Assembly: GCF_003202435.1 (NCBI RefSeq)
Contig: NZ_QJHK01000001.1
Location: forward strand, 1-64,000
From: Flavobacterium cheongpyeongense
Lineage (GTDB): Bacteria > Bacteroidota > Bacteroidia > Flavobacteriales > Flavobacteriaceae
DNA length: 64,000 nucleotides
Direction: 5' to 3'
In this document: positions 8,280 to 17,497 of the stretch, piece by piece
Layout: each line of letters begins with the position of its first letter
Position numbering within the stretch: position 1 is the stretch's first letter
The notes under the pieces: generated by a model
What the model saw: only the letters and a program-made list of their open reading frames with translations
Database searches by the model: none
Told to the model about the DNA's origin: nothing
Position numbers and translations under genes: made by a program

Positions 8280-8813
8280 ATGATCACTCTGAAAGGCAAG
8301 AATATTTATCTGCGCGCATTAGAACCTAATGATTTAGAGTTTGTCTATGCGATGGAAAATGATGAAAGTATTTGGGAAGTCAGCAATACGCAAACACCAT
8401 ATAGCCGTTTTTTGGTTCGGCAATATCTGGAAAATGCACATCAGGATATTTATGAGGCGAAACAGTTACGCCTTGCGATTTGCCAGGATGAAGATTTTCC
8501 AGCTATTGGTCTGATTGATTTATTTGAATTTGATCCTAAAAATAATAGGGCTGGAGTTGGTATTGTAATTCAAAATAAGGAAAACCGAAATCAAAATATT
8601 GGTTCTGAGGCTTTAGAGTTATTAATTAGATATTCTTTTTACAATTTAAATTTGCATCAATTATATGCAAATATTAGTGTAGGAAATGTAGCAAGTATAG
8701 CTCTTTTTACTAAATTTGGCTTTGAGCAAACAGGAATTAAAAAAGATTGGATCTTGCTAAATGGACGTTATCAGGACGAGGCAATTTTTCAATTGATTAA
8801 CAAACAAATTTAA
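8280..8813 (+). CDS. GNAT-family N-acetyltransferase (RimJ/RimL-like)
   Basis: Predicted acetyl-CoA-dependent acetyltransferase. The start ITLKGKNIYLRALEPNDLEF is typical of the RimJ/RimL branch. The acetyl-CoA-binding region is NRNQNIGSEALELLIRYSF, and GNVASIALFTKFGFEQTG is the usual C-terminal motif. At 177 residues it is the normal length. It sits 73 bases after dapF and 10 bases before mltG. The substrate cannot be deduced; ribosomal proteins, small amines or antibiotics are all possible. Confidence 0.85.
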   Translation: MITLKGKNIYLRALEPNDLEFVYAMENDESIWEVSNTQTPYSRFLVRQYLENAHQDIYEAKQLRLAICQDEDFPAIGLIDLFEFDPKNNRAGVGIVIQNKENRNQNIGSEALELLIRYSFYNLNLHQLYANISVGNVASIALFTKFGFEQTGIKKDWILLNGRYQDEAIFQLINKQI

Positions 8814-8823
8814 ATTTTAGATT

Positions 8824-9864
8824 TTGAAATTAAAAAAGAGTATCACCATAGTTGCCGTAGCTGTTATTTCAGTTTTAATGATTTACGGATTTTTACTAAT
8901 TAGCAGAATTTTTAGTGCCAACACAAAATTTGAAGAAAAAGAACTTTATGTATACGTTGCTACTGATGCTACCTATGCAGATGTTAAAAAAATATTGGAA
9001 CCGTATGTTAAGAATTTCGATGATTTTGAGATGGTCGCCAGTAAACGCAACTACCCCGAAAATGTAAAGTCAGGCCGGTTTTTACTAAAAAAAGACATGA
9101 ACAACATTGATTTGGTTCGAGCAATGCGTTCCAATGTTCCGGTTAAACTGGCTTTTAATAATCAGGAGCGATTAGAAAATTTTGCCGGAAGAATTGGTTC
9201 TCAAATTGAAGCTGATAGTTTGTCACTATTGAAAGCTATAAAAGATTCTACTTTCTTAAAAGAGAATGGATTTAACGAAGAGAATGTTTTCGCCATGTTT
9301 ATTCCAAATACTTATGAAGTGTACTGGAATACTTCTGCAGTAAAATTCCGTGATAAAATGATTAAGGAATATCACAATTTTTGGACTGCTGAAAGAATTG
9401 AAAAAGCTAAAAAGCAAGGCTTGACACCAGTTCAGGCTACAATTTTAGCTTCTATCGTACATAAAGAATCAGTTAAAAAGGATGAAAGGCCCCGTATTGC
9501 AGGAGTTTATTTAAATCGTTTACGTTTAGAAATGCCGTTACAAGCAGATCCAACTGTGATTTATGCACTAAAACTACGTGACAATAATTTCGATCAGGTG
9601 ATAAAAAGAGTTTTTTACAATGATTTAATTATGAGATCTCCTTATAATACTTATGTGAATATAGGACTTCCTCCAGGTCCAATTGCCATGCCTGATATTA
9701 CTGCTGTCGAAGCTGTTTTAGATCCTGAAAAGCACGATTATATTTATTTTTGTGCCAGTATTGACCGTTTTGGTTACCATGAATTTGCCTCATCTTATGA
9801 GCAACATACCATTAATGCAAAAAAATATTCAGACTGGATTGCCGGTCAGGGAGTAACAAGATAG
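8824..9864 (+). CDS. mltG: Endolytic murein transglycosylase MltG
   Basis: Inner-membrane enzyme that cleaves nascent glycan strands and acts as a chain-length terminator. An N-terminal membrane anchor (about residues 7-28) is followed by a LysM-like region and the YceG catalytic domain. Catalytic Glu215 lies in ASIVHKES, and RPRIAGVYLNRL and PLQADPTVIYAL are family hallmarks. At 346 residues it is normal. The start is a TTG; the next ATG, at 8878, would cut away the membrane anchor, so TTG is preferred. Confidence 0.93.
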   Translation: MKLKKSITIVAVAVISVLMIYGFLLISRIFSANTKFEEKELYVYVATDATYADVKKILEPYVKNFDDFEMVASKRNYPENVKSGRFLLKKDMNNIDLVRAMRSNVPVKLAFNNQERLENFAGRIGSQIEADSLSLLKAIKDSTFLKENGFNEENVFAMFIPNTYEVYWNTSAVKFRDKMIKEYHNFWTAERIEKAKKQGLTPVQATILASIVHKESVKKDERPRIAGVYLNRLRLEMPLQADPTVIYALKLRDNNFDQVIKRVFYNDLIMRSPYNTYVNIGLPPGPIAMPDITAVEAVLDPEKHDYIYFCASIDRFGYHEFASSYEQHTINAKKYSDWIAGQGVTR

Positions 9865-9866
9865 TT

Positions 9867-10787
9867 TTGAGTTTTAACGTACCTTTTTTTTTATTGGTTT
9901 TGTCTTTTTTGGGCTTTCATAATATCGAAGCCCAAAACAAAATTGATGCCTTTTTAGAGCCTTCTGATACTTTAAATATAAAAAGACAAAATACGGTTAT
10001 CATAACTGAAGCAGCTCTGGCTTCCGTTACATTAATTGGTTTAAATCAGATTTGGTATGCAGATTATGCCAAATCTGATTTTCATTTTATAAACGATAAT
10101 AGTGAATGGTTACAAATGGACAAAGTTGGACACTTTTATTCAGCTTATCATTTGGGTAGACTTGGCGCTGAAGCACTTAACTGGAGTGGAGCAAGGTCAA
10201 AAAATCAATTAATTTACGGACCGGGTATTGGTTTTTTTTTTCTTACTGCTGTTGAAGTTTTAGATGGATATTCTGCAGAATGGGGGGCATCATCCGGAGA
10301 TTTAATTGCTAACACAGCCGGTACAGCATTATATGTTTCTCAGGAATTACTCTGGAAAGAACAACGAATTACACCTAAATTCTCTTTTCATACTACTAAA
10401 TATGCAAATCAAAATCCTGAAAAACTCGGAAGCTCGCTTAATGAGCAGATTTTAAAAGATTATAATGGACAGACTTACTGGCTATCAGTAAATCTTCATT
10501 CTTTTGCAAAAAACACAAAAATACCAAAGTGGTTTAATGTTGCTTTTGGATATGGTGCAGAAGGAATGTTGTCTGGTAACAATCATAATGAAATCTTAAA
10601 TTTGCCATATAAAACCAATATTAAACGTAAGTTTTTTCTTAGTTTAGACCTTGATTTAGCTAAAATTGACACAAAATCGCATTTTTTTAAAACTATTTTT
10701 TCTGTTTTTAACACGATAAAAATTCCGGCTCCAACTCTCGAATATACCGCCAATAAAGGGTTTAAAGCATATACCCTTTACTTCTAA
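9867..10787 (+). CDS. DUF2279 family (YfiM-like) secreted protein
   Basis: The first 22 residues (FFLLVLSFLGFHNIEAQ) form a signal peptide. The body contains MDKVGHFYSAYHLGRLG and GPGIGFFFLTAVEVLDGYS, which mark the YfiM/DUF2279 family of envelope proteins of unknown function. At 306 residues it is longer than enterobacterial YfiM. It starts with TTG only 2 bases after the mltG stop, so it is almost certainly cotranscribed and probably translationally coupled. A 13-bp inverted repeat lies inside the gene (10043-10081). Confidence 0.8.
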   Translation: MSFNVPFFLLVLSFLGFHNIEAQNKIDAFLEPSDTLNIKRQNTVIITEAALASVTLIGLNQIWYADYAKSDFHFINDNSEWLQMDKVGHFYSAYHLGRLGAEALNWSGARSKNQLIYGPGIGFFFLTAVEVLDGYSAEWGASSGDLIANTAGTALYVSQELLWKEQRITPKFSFHTTKYANQNPEKLGSSLNEQILKDYNGQTYWLSVNLHSFAKNTKIPKWFNVAFGYGAEGMLSGNNHNEILNLPYKTNIKRKFFLSLDLDLAKIDTKSHFFKTIFSVFNTIKIPAPTLEYTANKGFKAYTLYF

Positions 10788-10828
10788 AAATCGTAAACAA
10801 CTGATTATCAGTGTATTTTTGTATTTAT

Positions 10829-10836
10829 TATCTTTG
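10829..10836 (+). promoter_or_regulatory. -7 promoter box
   Basis: TATCTTTG matches TAnnTTTG and lies 49 bases before the next gene. Confidence 0.5.
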
Positions 10837-10885
10837 CACAGTAGAAATTTCAAAAAGGTGACAGCGTTTTGAAGAAAAACAATTT

Positions 10886-11533
10886 ATGATAAAGAAATGG
10901 TATTATTACACTAGTTTAATCGTTATTATTACATTTTTAACTTTGGGTTTCAAACCCTTTAGTCTGGAAATCAAACCTTGGTTTTATATAGCAAAAACAG
11001 ATGGATCAGAGTACTTATTTCCATCTAAGGACAAGGATGACTATCCTTCACAAACAAAATTAAATGCTCCTTTTACCGGAAATCGGCTAATTGGCTTTAA
11101 AGAAGCAATTGCTTTCAAAGAATCTCAGGGTAAATACCGAAAAGTAAATTCTATCGGGTATATGGGAAAATACCAATTTGGTTCAAAAACTTTAAGAGCA
11201 GTAGGTGTTCAAAATGACAAAGATTTTTTAAAAAACCCAGCCCTGCAGGAAAAGGCATTTATTGCATTGTTATCTAAAAACAAATGGATTTTACGTAGAG
11301 AAATCCAAAAGTATGAAGGGAAAATCATTAATGGGGTTGCGATTACTGAATCAGGAATTTTAGCAGCAGCACATTTAGGCGGTGCAGGATCGGTTAAGAA
11401 CTTTTTTAAAAACAGAGGCAACAGACATTTTAGAGATGCTTATGGCACTTCTTTAAAAAGTTATATGAGAGCCTTTGGAGGTTATGATCTTTCTTATATT
11501 GAAGCAGACAGTAATGCAACAATAAATGATTAA
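10886..11533 (+). CDS. Lysozyme-fold (lytic transglycosylase-like) membrane-anchored protein
   Basis: An N-terminal hydrophobic segment (about residues 6-23) is followed by a domain with lysozyme-fold features: AIAFKESQGKYRKVNS, with a candidate catalytic Glu in FKESQG, then GYMGKYQFGSKTLRAVG, then GILAAAHLGGAGSVKNFF. These resemble phage and SLT-type peptidoglycan hydrolases. At 215 residues it has room for one domain only. It follows the mltG cluster but has its own promoter box. Peptidoglycan cleavage is inferred from fold motifs; the assignment to a specific family is uncertain. Confidence 0.7.
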   Translation: MIKKWYYYTSLIVIITFLTLGFKPFSLEIKPWFYIAKTDGSEYLFPSKDKDDYPSQTKLNAPFTGNRLIGFKEAIAFKESQGKYRKVNSIGYMGKYQFGSKTLRAVGVQNDKDFLKNPALQEKAFIALLSKNKWILRREIQKYEGKIINGVAITESGILAAAHLGGAGSVKNFFKNRGNRHFRDAYGTSLKSYMRAFGGYDLSYIEADSNATIND

Positions 11534-11550
11534 GAACTTTTGAAAGTATA

Positions 11551-11578
11551 AAAATCCCGATAAACTCGGGATTTTTTA
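11551..11578. terminator. Bidirectional terminator between convergent genes
   Basis: AAAATCCCGA and TCGGGATTTT form a 10-bp stem with a short loop between the stop of the lysozyme-fold gene and the stop of the mutase large subunit gene. Confidence 0.8.
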
Positions 11579-11584
11579 TGCTCT

Positions 11585-13726
11585 TTAATCAATGAGAATT
11601 TCCAGAATTTTAATAGCGGCCTCACTTATTTTGGTACCTGGGCCAAAAATCGCTACTGCTCCGGCATCAAATAAGTATTGATAGTCCTGCACCGGAATTA
11701 CACCTCCTACAATTACCATGATATCTTCACGACCATGCTTTTTGAGTTCATCAATTACTTGTGGTACTAATGTTTTGTGACCTGCAGCCAATGAAGAAAC
11801 ACCTAAAACATGAACGTCATTTTCAACTGCTTGTTTGGCGGCTTCTTCCGGAGTTTGAAATAACGGCCCTATATCAACATCAAAACCTAAATCAGCATAA
11901 CCAGTTGCTACTACTTTTGCCCCCCGGTCATGCCCGTCCTGCCCCATTTTGGCAACCATGATTCTCGGGCGCCTTCCTTCTTGTTTTGCAAAAGTGTCAG
12001 CTAGCAGCTTAGCTTTTTCAAAATTTTCATCATTTTTAATTGCTGCACTATACACACCGCTAACAGATTTTATGTGTGCTTTGTACCTGCCAAAAACACT
12101 TTCGAGAGCATCACTGATTTCACCTAAAGTGGCTCTGTTTCTTGCAGCTTCAATGGTAATTTCTAATAAATTTCCATGTCCGGTCTTAGCACAATGAATT
12201 AACTTTTCTAGTGATTGGTTTACTTTGTCAGTATTTCGGGTTGCTTTTATTTTCTCAAGACGTTCCATTTGCTGCTTCCTGACAATTTGGTTATCTACGT
12301 CTAAAATATGTAATGGATCTTCTTTTTCTAATCGAAATTTATTTACACCTACAATTATATCTTGTCCGCTGTCAATTCTGGCTTGTTTTCTTGCAGCTGC
12401 TTCTTCTATTCTAAGCTTGGGTATTCCGGCTTCAATGGCTTTTGTCATTCCGCCTAATTCTTCTACTTCTTCAATCAGTTTCCATGTTTTTTCGATCATA
12501 TCATGGGTAAGGCTTTCTACATAATAACTTCCTGCCCAGGGATCGACTGTTTTAGTTATTTTAGTTTCTTCCTGTAAAAAAATTTGAGTATTACGTGCGA
12601 TTCTTGCAGAAAAGTCAGTGGGTAAAGCAATTGCCTCATCTAGCGCATTGGTGTGTAATGACTGCGTACCACCAAAAGCGGCAGCCGAAGCTTCAATACA
12701 AGTTCGGGTTACATTATTAAAAGGATCTTGTTCGGTTAAACTCCATCCACTGGTTTGACAATGTGTTCTTAAAATTAATGATTTATCACTTTTTGGATTA
12801 AATTGTTTAACCAATTTTGCCCAAATCATTCTTCCGGCTCTCATTTTGGCAATTTCCATAAAATGATTCATGCCAATAGCCCAGAAAAATGATAATCTGG
12901 GTGCAAAATCGTCAATTGTCATGCCTGTCGATAATCCGGTTCTGATGTATTCTAAACCATCTGCCAGCGTATAAGCCAGTTCGATGTGAGCTGTTGCACC
13001 AGCTTCCTGCATGTGATATCCTGAAATAGAGATGGAATTGAATTTTGGCATTTTTTTGCTGGTGAATTCAAAAATATCAGCAATGATTTTCATTGAAGGT
13101 GCTGGCGGATAGATGTAGGTATTGCGAACCATAAACTCTTTCAAAATATCATTTTGTATGGTTCCTGAAAGTTTTTCTGCTGAAACGCCCTGTTCTTCTG
13201 CTGCCACTATATAAAATGCCATAATGGGTAAAACAGCACCGTTCATGGTCATTGAAACAGACATTTCATCCAATGGAATCTGATCGAAAAGGATTGTCAT
13301 ATCTTCGACAGAGTCAATAGCAACACCTGCTTTTCCTACATCGCCAACAACTCTTTCATGATCGGAATCGTAGCCCCGATGGGTTGGTAAATCAAAAGCA
13401 ATAGATAAACCTTTTTGACCGGCAGCTAAATTTCGTCTGTAAAAAGCATTACTTTCCTCTGCAGTTGAGAATCCTGCATACTGCCGAATTGTCCAGGGGT
13501 GTTTGACGTACATGGTTGGGTAAGGACCTCGTAAATAGGGTGCAAAGCCAGCTCCAAAATCAAGAAACTCTAAATCTTCAATATCTTTTTCTGAATACGT
13601 TTTTTTTAATTCAATTCCTTCGGCAGTGGTGAAGCTTGATGTTAATGGATCTGATTCAGACGTTTTTTTGTCTGAATCATAATTTGTAACATCTAACTTA
13701 ATATGTTTAAGGTCTTTTCTTATCAT
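11585..13726 (-). CDS. Methylmalonyl-CoA mutase, large (B12-binding) subunit
   Basis: Adenosylcobalamin-dependent enzyme that interconverts methylmalonyl-CoA and succinyl-CoA. A catalytic TIM barrel (about residues 40-560, with [20 protein letters not shown] and [12 protein letters not shown]) is followed by a C-terminal B12 domain. The cobalt ligand is His599 in the DxHxxG motif [11 protein letters not shown]. At 713 residues it is the normal catalytic subunit length. Its gene lies 45 bases after the small subunit gene on the same strand. The partner chaperone gene meaB is about 39 kb away. Confidence 0.95.
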   Translation of the reverse strand: MIRKDLKHIKLDVTNYDSDKKTSESDPLTSSFTTAEGIELKKTYSEKDIEDLEFLDFGAGFAPYLRGPYPTMYVKHPWTIRQYAGFSTAEESNAFYRRNLAAGQKGLSIAFDLPTHRGYDSDHERVVGDVGKAGVAIDSVEDMTILFDQIPLDEMSVSMTMNGAVLPIMAFYIVAAEEQGVSAEKLSGTIQNDILKEFMVRNTYIYPPAPSMKIIADIFEFTSKKMPKFNSISISGYHMQEAGATAHIELAYTLADGLEYIRTGLSTGMTIDDFAPRLSFFWAIGMNHFMEIAKMRAGRMIWAKLVKQFNPKSDKSLILRTHCQTSGWSLTEQDPFNNVTRTCIEASAAAFGGTQSLHTNALDEAIALPTDFSARIARNTQIFLQEETKITKTVDPWAGSYYVESLTHDMIEKTWKLIEEVEELGGMTKAIEAGIPKLRIEEAAARKQARIDSGQDIIVGVNKFRLEKEDPLHILDVDNQIVRKQQMERLEKIKATRNTDKVNQSLEKLIHCAKTGHGNLLEITIEAARNRATLGEISDALESVFGRYKAHIKSVSGVYSAAIKNDENFEKAKLLADTFAKQEGRRPRIMVAKMGQDGHDRGAKVVATGYADLGFDVDIGPLFQTPEEAAKQAVENDVHVLGVSSLAAGHKTLVPQVIDELKKHGREDIMVIVGGVIPVQDYQYLFDAGAVAIFGPGTKISEAAIKILEILID

Positions 13727-13771
13727 TTTGAAATACTCTTTTGGAGCAGTTTATTAATTACTTGAAAAAGA

Positions 13772-15136
13772 TTATTCTAACTTTAGTCGCTCCTGTTCTA
13801 ATTTTTCTGCCAGTCTTTTTTCTATAATTGGCGTAATTAATGTTTTTCTTGGTTTTATTTTTACAAAAGGAAACAATTCTAAATTATGTTTCATTTTGTC
13901 TTCTCTATTTGGATATTTATTTGTTCCTACCAAAACTTCTTTTTTAGAATCAAATAATTCTTGTTCCTTATTGGCACTTTCCTGAATTTTCTTTTTGATA
14001 GTTCCTTCGTTTAAAAGCTTTAAAAAACCTCCATTTGATTCTATATCTTTGAATAAAGCTAAACTTTTTTCAGCTAATTGCATGGTAAGGCTTTCAATAT
14101 AATAACTTCCGTCAGCAGGATTATTTACTTTGTCAAAGTAGCTTTCGTGTTTTAAAATCAGTAATTGATTTCGTGCAATCCGATCACCAAATTCATTGTC
14201 TTTGTGATATAATGCGTCGTATGGCAAGTTAGCAACAGCATCAGCTCCACCTAAAATTGCCGACATACATTCGGTTGTGGTTCGAAGCATATTGACATTG
14301 TAATCGTAAATTGTTTTATTGCGTTTGGTTGGTGTTACTAACAAATGGCAGTCCAGATTAGGGCTATATGCTGCAGCAATTAATTTGAAGAGCATTCGCA
14401 AAGCACGAAGTTTTGCAATTTCAAAAAAATAATTGGTACCTACAGACACTTGAAAAACAATTGGTTTAGTATTATCTGGCAAAAGATTTAAATATTCGTT
14501 TGCGTGCGCTAAGCTATAGGCAATTTGTTGTGTAATATTTGCACCGGCATTTTGGTAGAGACCTGAATCAATACTTAGCAAAGAAAGATTTGTTGTGGCT
14601 TTTAAAATGTTTTCAAGGCTTTCAAAGTTATTTTTATCAGAACTTGCAAACCAGTTTCCCTCTCGGGCTAAATGACCGATTGGGTCAAAATTACAATAAA
14701 AAAAAGCTTTTTTTTGAATCGAAATCGTATCCAATAGTTTTACGAAATCGATTGAAATAAAACTTAAATGAAAGTAAACGATCCTGTTTTCTAAAGGAAG
14801 ATTTTCTAATAATTTTTGAATGTCTGTTTTTTCGTTTTGAATCGTAAAACGCAAACTTTCAGCACCTTTTTCAAAACTATCTATTGCTCTTTGAATCGAT
14901 TTTTCGAGATCATAGACAAATATGTTTTGACAAATTTTAAAATTGGAAGCCCGTGTTGTTACCGAAGCAGTTTTATAATCTTCATCGTAATGGTAAAATG
15001 GCTTTACCTGAATATCTTCCGGAGAATTCCAGATTACGTTTTTGTTATAATCAGCTCCATCCAATTCAAACTGAATTTTTTGTTTCCATTGTTTGGATGA
15101 AACCGGATTAAAATCGTCGAATAGGGTAGTAGACAT
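13772..15136 (-). CDS. Methylmalonyl-CoA mutase, small subunit
   Basis: Non-catalytic partner of the large mutase subunit. It is homologous to the barrel of the large subunit (NPADGSYYIESLTMQLAEKS parallels [13 protein letters not shown]) but has no cobalamin motif. At 454 residues it is at the short end for the family, because the B12-like domain is missing. It begins 20 bases after the ftsB stop. The start SSKQWKQKIQFELDGADY is typical of the subunit. Confidence 0.9.
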   Translation of the reverse strand: MSTTLFDDFNPVSSKQWKQKIQFELDGADYNKNVIWNSPEDIQVKPFYHYDEDYKTASVTTRASNFKICQNIFVYDLEKSIQRAIDSFEKGAESLRFTIQNEKTDIQKLLENLPLENRIVYFHLSFISIDFVKLLDTISIQKKAFFYCNFDPIGHLAREGNWFASSDKNNFESLENILKATTNLSLLSIDSGLYQNAGANITQQIAYSLAHANEYLNLLPDNTKPIVFQVSVGTNYFFEIAKLRALRMLFKLIAAAYSPNLDCHLLVTPTKRNKTIYDYNVNMLRTTTECMSAILGGADAVANLPYDALYHKDNEFGDRIARNQLLILKHESYFDKVNNPADGSYYIESLTMQLAEKSLALFKDIESNGGFLKLLNEGTIKKKIQESANKEQELFDSKKEVLVGTNKYPNREDKMKHNLELFPFVKIKPRKTLITPIIEKRLAEKLEQERLKLE

Positions 15137-15156
15137 TTGAAATATTTTTTCTGAAT

Positions 15157-15483
15157 TTATTCTTTTTCCTGAAGCGTATCGCCTTCAAATTTGATTATGT
15201 ATATGTCCTCGCTGTCTTTTTTCATGAAATATTTTTCGCGGGCATATTTTTCTATCTGTTCAGGATTTTTGAGTTGTTTGATTTGTTCCTGATCTTTTTT
15301 TATTTCTTCCTGATAATAGGTTTTATTGTTTTCAAGTTCATGGATCTGGTCATTTAAGAACCGATGGTCGAAATAGGAATAATTGTCTAAAAATAGCATC
15401 CATACCACAAAAAAAAGTAATACCCAGACATATTTATTGCCCAGGAATTTAAACCATTTTTTGTCTTTATAGGGATTTTTCAT
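15157..15483 (-). CDS. FtsB/DivIC-type septum formation initiator
   Basis: Small bitopic division protein: one transmembrane helix (about residues 17-30, YVWVLLFFVVWMLFL) followed by a periplasmic coiled coil (NDQIHELENNKTYYQEEIKK) and the signature PEQIEKYAREKYFMKK. At 108 residues it is typical. It probably forms the divisome subcomplex with FtsL and FtsQ equivalents. It shares a strand and tight spacing with the mutase subunits, an operon-like layout not explained by function. Confidence 0.9.
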   Translation of the reverse strand: MKNPYKDKKWFKFLGNKYVWVLLFFVVWMLFLDNYSYFDHRFLNDQIHELENNKTYYQEEIKKDQEQIKQLKNPEQIEKYAREKYFMKKDSEDIYIIKFEGDTLQEKE

Positions 15484-15525
15484 TGTAGTTTAATTTTAAC
15501 CTATTATTTCTTTAAGATTCGTCTT

Positions 15526-15652
15526 TTAGCCCCGATTCTTCACAAAGTTTATTTTTTTATTTGTGTTCAGTGAACTTCGTTTGAGCCGGTATCCTTTTCA
15601 TGGCTTTTTCTGCCATTAAAAGATAAAGGCGAGAGCGGGAAACAGCTCCTGA
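15526..15652 (-). repeat. Structured intergenic element (Flavobacterium-type)
   Basis: Read on the minus strand, the element opens with GGAGCTGTTTCCCGCTC, contains a long hairpin (arms TATCTTTTAATGGC and GCCATGAAAAGGATA around GAAAAA) and closes with CGGGGCTAAA. CCCG near the start can pair with CGGG near the end. I remember this GGAGC...TTTCCCGCT...CGGGGCTA layout as recurrent between genes in Flavobacterium. It may correspond to the Flavo-1 RNA motif, but that match is unchecked. It lies between the udk stop and ftsB. Confidence 0.5.
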
Positions 15653-15680
15653 TTTTTATGGAATAAATTTACGATAAAAA

Positions 15681-16289
15681 TTATAAAATTCGTTGATTAA
15701 TTACGGCACGAACTACATCGATAGCCACGGTATTGTATTTGTCGTTGGGAATAATAATGTCGGCAAATGCTTTTGAAGGTTCGATAAATTGCTCGTGCAT
15801 AGGTTTTAAAGTGTTTTGATAACGTGTTAAAACCTCGTCGATATCGCGTCCGCGTTCTGAAATATCACGTTTTAAACGGCGAACTAACCTTTCATCAGAA
15901 TCGGCGTGAACGTAAATTTTAATATCAAAAAGCTCCCGTAATTCGGGATTTGTTAAAATTAAAATACCTTCAACAATCATCACTTTTCGGGGATGCGTTG
16001 AAACGGTATCGTCGGTTCTGTTGTGCTGGATAAAAGAATATACCGGCTGATTAATTGTTTCGCCTGCTTTTAAGGCTTTAAGATGTTTTTCTAATAACTC
16101 AAAATCAATAGACCTTGGATGATCAAAATTAATTAAAGCTCTTTCATCAAACGACAAATGATGAGTTTCCTTGTAGTATGAATCCTGTGAGATTACGCCA
16201 ACTTCAGTGTCTGGCAATTCGTTCATGATTTGATGTACTACTGTTGTTTTTCCACTTCCAGTTCCTCCTGCAATTCCAATGATGAGCAT
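15681..16289 (-). CDS. udk: Uridine kinase
   Basis: Phosphorylates uridine and cytidine in the pyrimidine salvage pathway. The P-loop GIAGGTGSGKTTVV is at the N-terminus. YYKETHHLSFDERALINFDHP and LILTNPELRELFDIKIYV are family motifs, and RRLKRDISERGRDIDEVL forms the lid. At 202 residues it is normal. It lies upstream of ftsB and the mutase genes on the same strand, with 197 bases between udk and ftsB. Confidence 0.96.
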   Translation of the reverse strand: MLIIGIAGGTGSGKTTVVHQIMNELPDTEVGVISQDSYYKETHHLSFDERALINFDHPRSIDFELLEKHLKALKAGETINQPVYSFIQHNRTDDTVSTHPRKVMIVEGILILTNPELRELFDIKIYVHADSDERLVRRLKRDISERGRDIDEVLTRYQNTLKPMHEQFIEPSKAFADIIIPNDKYNTVAIDVVRAVINQRIL

Positions 16290-16314
16290 AAATTTGATGT
16301 TATAATTTGTTTGA

Positions 16315-16322
16315 CAAAAATA
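16315..16322 (-). promoter_or_regulatory. -7 promoter box of udk
   Basis: The minus strand reads TATTTTTG, a match to TAnnTTTG, 25 bases before the udk ATG. Confidence 0.5.
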
Positions 16323-16454
16323 ATAATTAAACTGAAATGTTTAAATGTATTAAGATTTTAAACCATATAAGTAATGTTAGGAAGTATATGTAGAAAGATA
16401 TTTAAATAAAATTGTACATAGTTGCATTTATATTACTTATAGGGTAAAAAACAT

Positions 16455-16485
16455 AAAAAAATCCCGATAGCACTGCCGTCGGGAT
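16455..16485 (-). terminator. Terminator of the SDR gene
   Basis: ATCCCGA and TCGGGAT arms flank an 11-base loop. On the minus strand the hairpin is followed by TTTTTTT, about 57 bases past the SDR stop. Confidence 0.75.
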
Positions 16486-16541
16486 TTGGTGCAATCAGTA
16501 TAATTTATTTAAAATATTCTGAATTTAGTAAGCACTTGTAA

Positions 16542-17423
16542 TTATTTATTCTTTTTTGCTTTTATCATCATTTCGAGCTGATCCCAAAGTTCTTCCGGGA
16601 TTGCTTCGAGTAAGTTGAATTGTCCAGCGCCTTTTAGCCACTCACCTCCATCGATTGTAATGACATCTCCGTTTACGTAAGCTGAAAAATCAGAAACAAG
16701 ATAAGCTGCTAAATTGGCCAATTCCTGATGATCTCCCACGCGTTTTAAAGGCACTTTTTTAGCCATATCAAACTTTTCAGCTAGATCACCAGGCAATAAT
16801 CTGTCCCACGCACCTTTTGTTGGGAATGGTCCCGGAGCAATTGCATTAGAACGAATTCCGTATTTTGCCCATTCTACTGCTAAACTTCTTGTCATGGCTA
16901 AAACACCTGCTTTTGCTGTGGCACTTGGAACTACATAAGCAGATCCTGTCCAGGCATAAGTTGTAACAATATTTAATATGGTGGCCGATTTTTGCTTGCT
17001 GTCGATCCAGTGTTTTCCAAAAGCCAGGGTACAGTTTTTAGAACCTTTAAGTACGATATCTATAACGGTGTCAAATGCATTTGCAGAGAGACGCTCTGTT
17101 GGAGAAATAAAATTTCCGGCAGCATTGTTCAAAAGAACATCAACTTTACCGAAAGTATTTAAAACTTCCTGAAGCATGTTTTCAACCTCTTCATAATGAC
17201 GGACATCACATTGAAGCGGCAGACATTTTCCGCCAGTTTCAGTTTCGAGCTCCGCTGCTGTTGATTGTAGCTTTTCTAAATCTCTTGAAGTAATGGCTAC
17301 CTGAGCCCCCAATTCTAAAAAATATTTGGTCATTGCTTTTCCTAAACCACTTCCGCCGCCTGTAACTACAATGACTTTACCTTTTAAAGCATCGTCTCTT
17401 AACATTTTATCTGTATAGCTCAT
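16542..17423 (-). CDS. SDR family oxidoreductase, 2,4-dienoyl-CoA reductase-like
   Basis: NAD(P)-dependent short-chain dehydrogenase. The cofactor motif is VTGGGSGLGKAM. NNAAGNFISP is the signature of the peroxisomal-type 2,4-dienoyl-CoA reductase branch, in which NNAAGNF replaces the usual NNAG. The usual YxxxK motif is replaced here by SATAKAGVLAM, also a feature of that branch. It would help degrade unsaturated fatty acids. At 293 residues it is normal. Single gene with its own -7 box and terminator. Exact substrate uncertain. Confidence 0.82.
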   Translation of the reverse strand: MSYTDKMLRDDALKGKVIVVTGGGSGLGKAMTKYFLELGAQVAITSRDLEKLQSTAAELETETGGKCLPLQCDVRHYEEVENMLQEVLNTFGKVDVLLNNAAGNFISPTERLSANAFDTVIDIVLKGSKNCTLAFGKHWIDSKQKSATILNIVTTYAWTGSAYVVPSATAKAGVLAMTRSLAVEWAKYGIRSNAIAPGPFPTKGAWDRLLPGDLAEKFDMAKKVPLKRVGDHQELANLAAYLVSDFSAYVNGDVITIDGGEWLKGAGQFNLLEAIPEELWDQLEMMIKAKKNK

Positions 17424-17437
17424 ACTTTTTATTTTTA

Positions 17438-17445
17438 CAAAATTA
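17438..17445 (-). promoter_or_regulatory. -7 promoter box of the SDR gene
   Basis: The minus strand reads TAATTTTG, a match to TAnnTTTG, 14 bases before the ATG. Confidence 0.5.
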
Positions 17446-17497
17446 ATTAATTTAAATAGGATGCATGCATAACATTGTTATAAATTTTAAAAAAACT

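Noticed and set aside
12225..12524. 99-codon plus-strand frame inside the mutase large subunit gene
   Set aside because: Antisense shadow of a strongly conserved enzyme gene; the translation is Ser/Phe-rich and matches no family.
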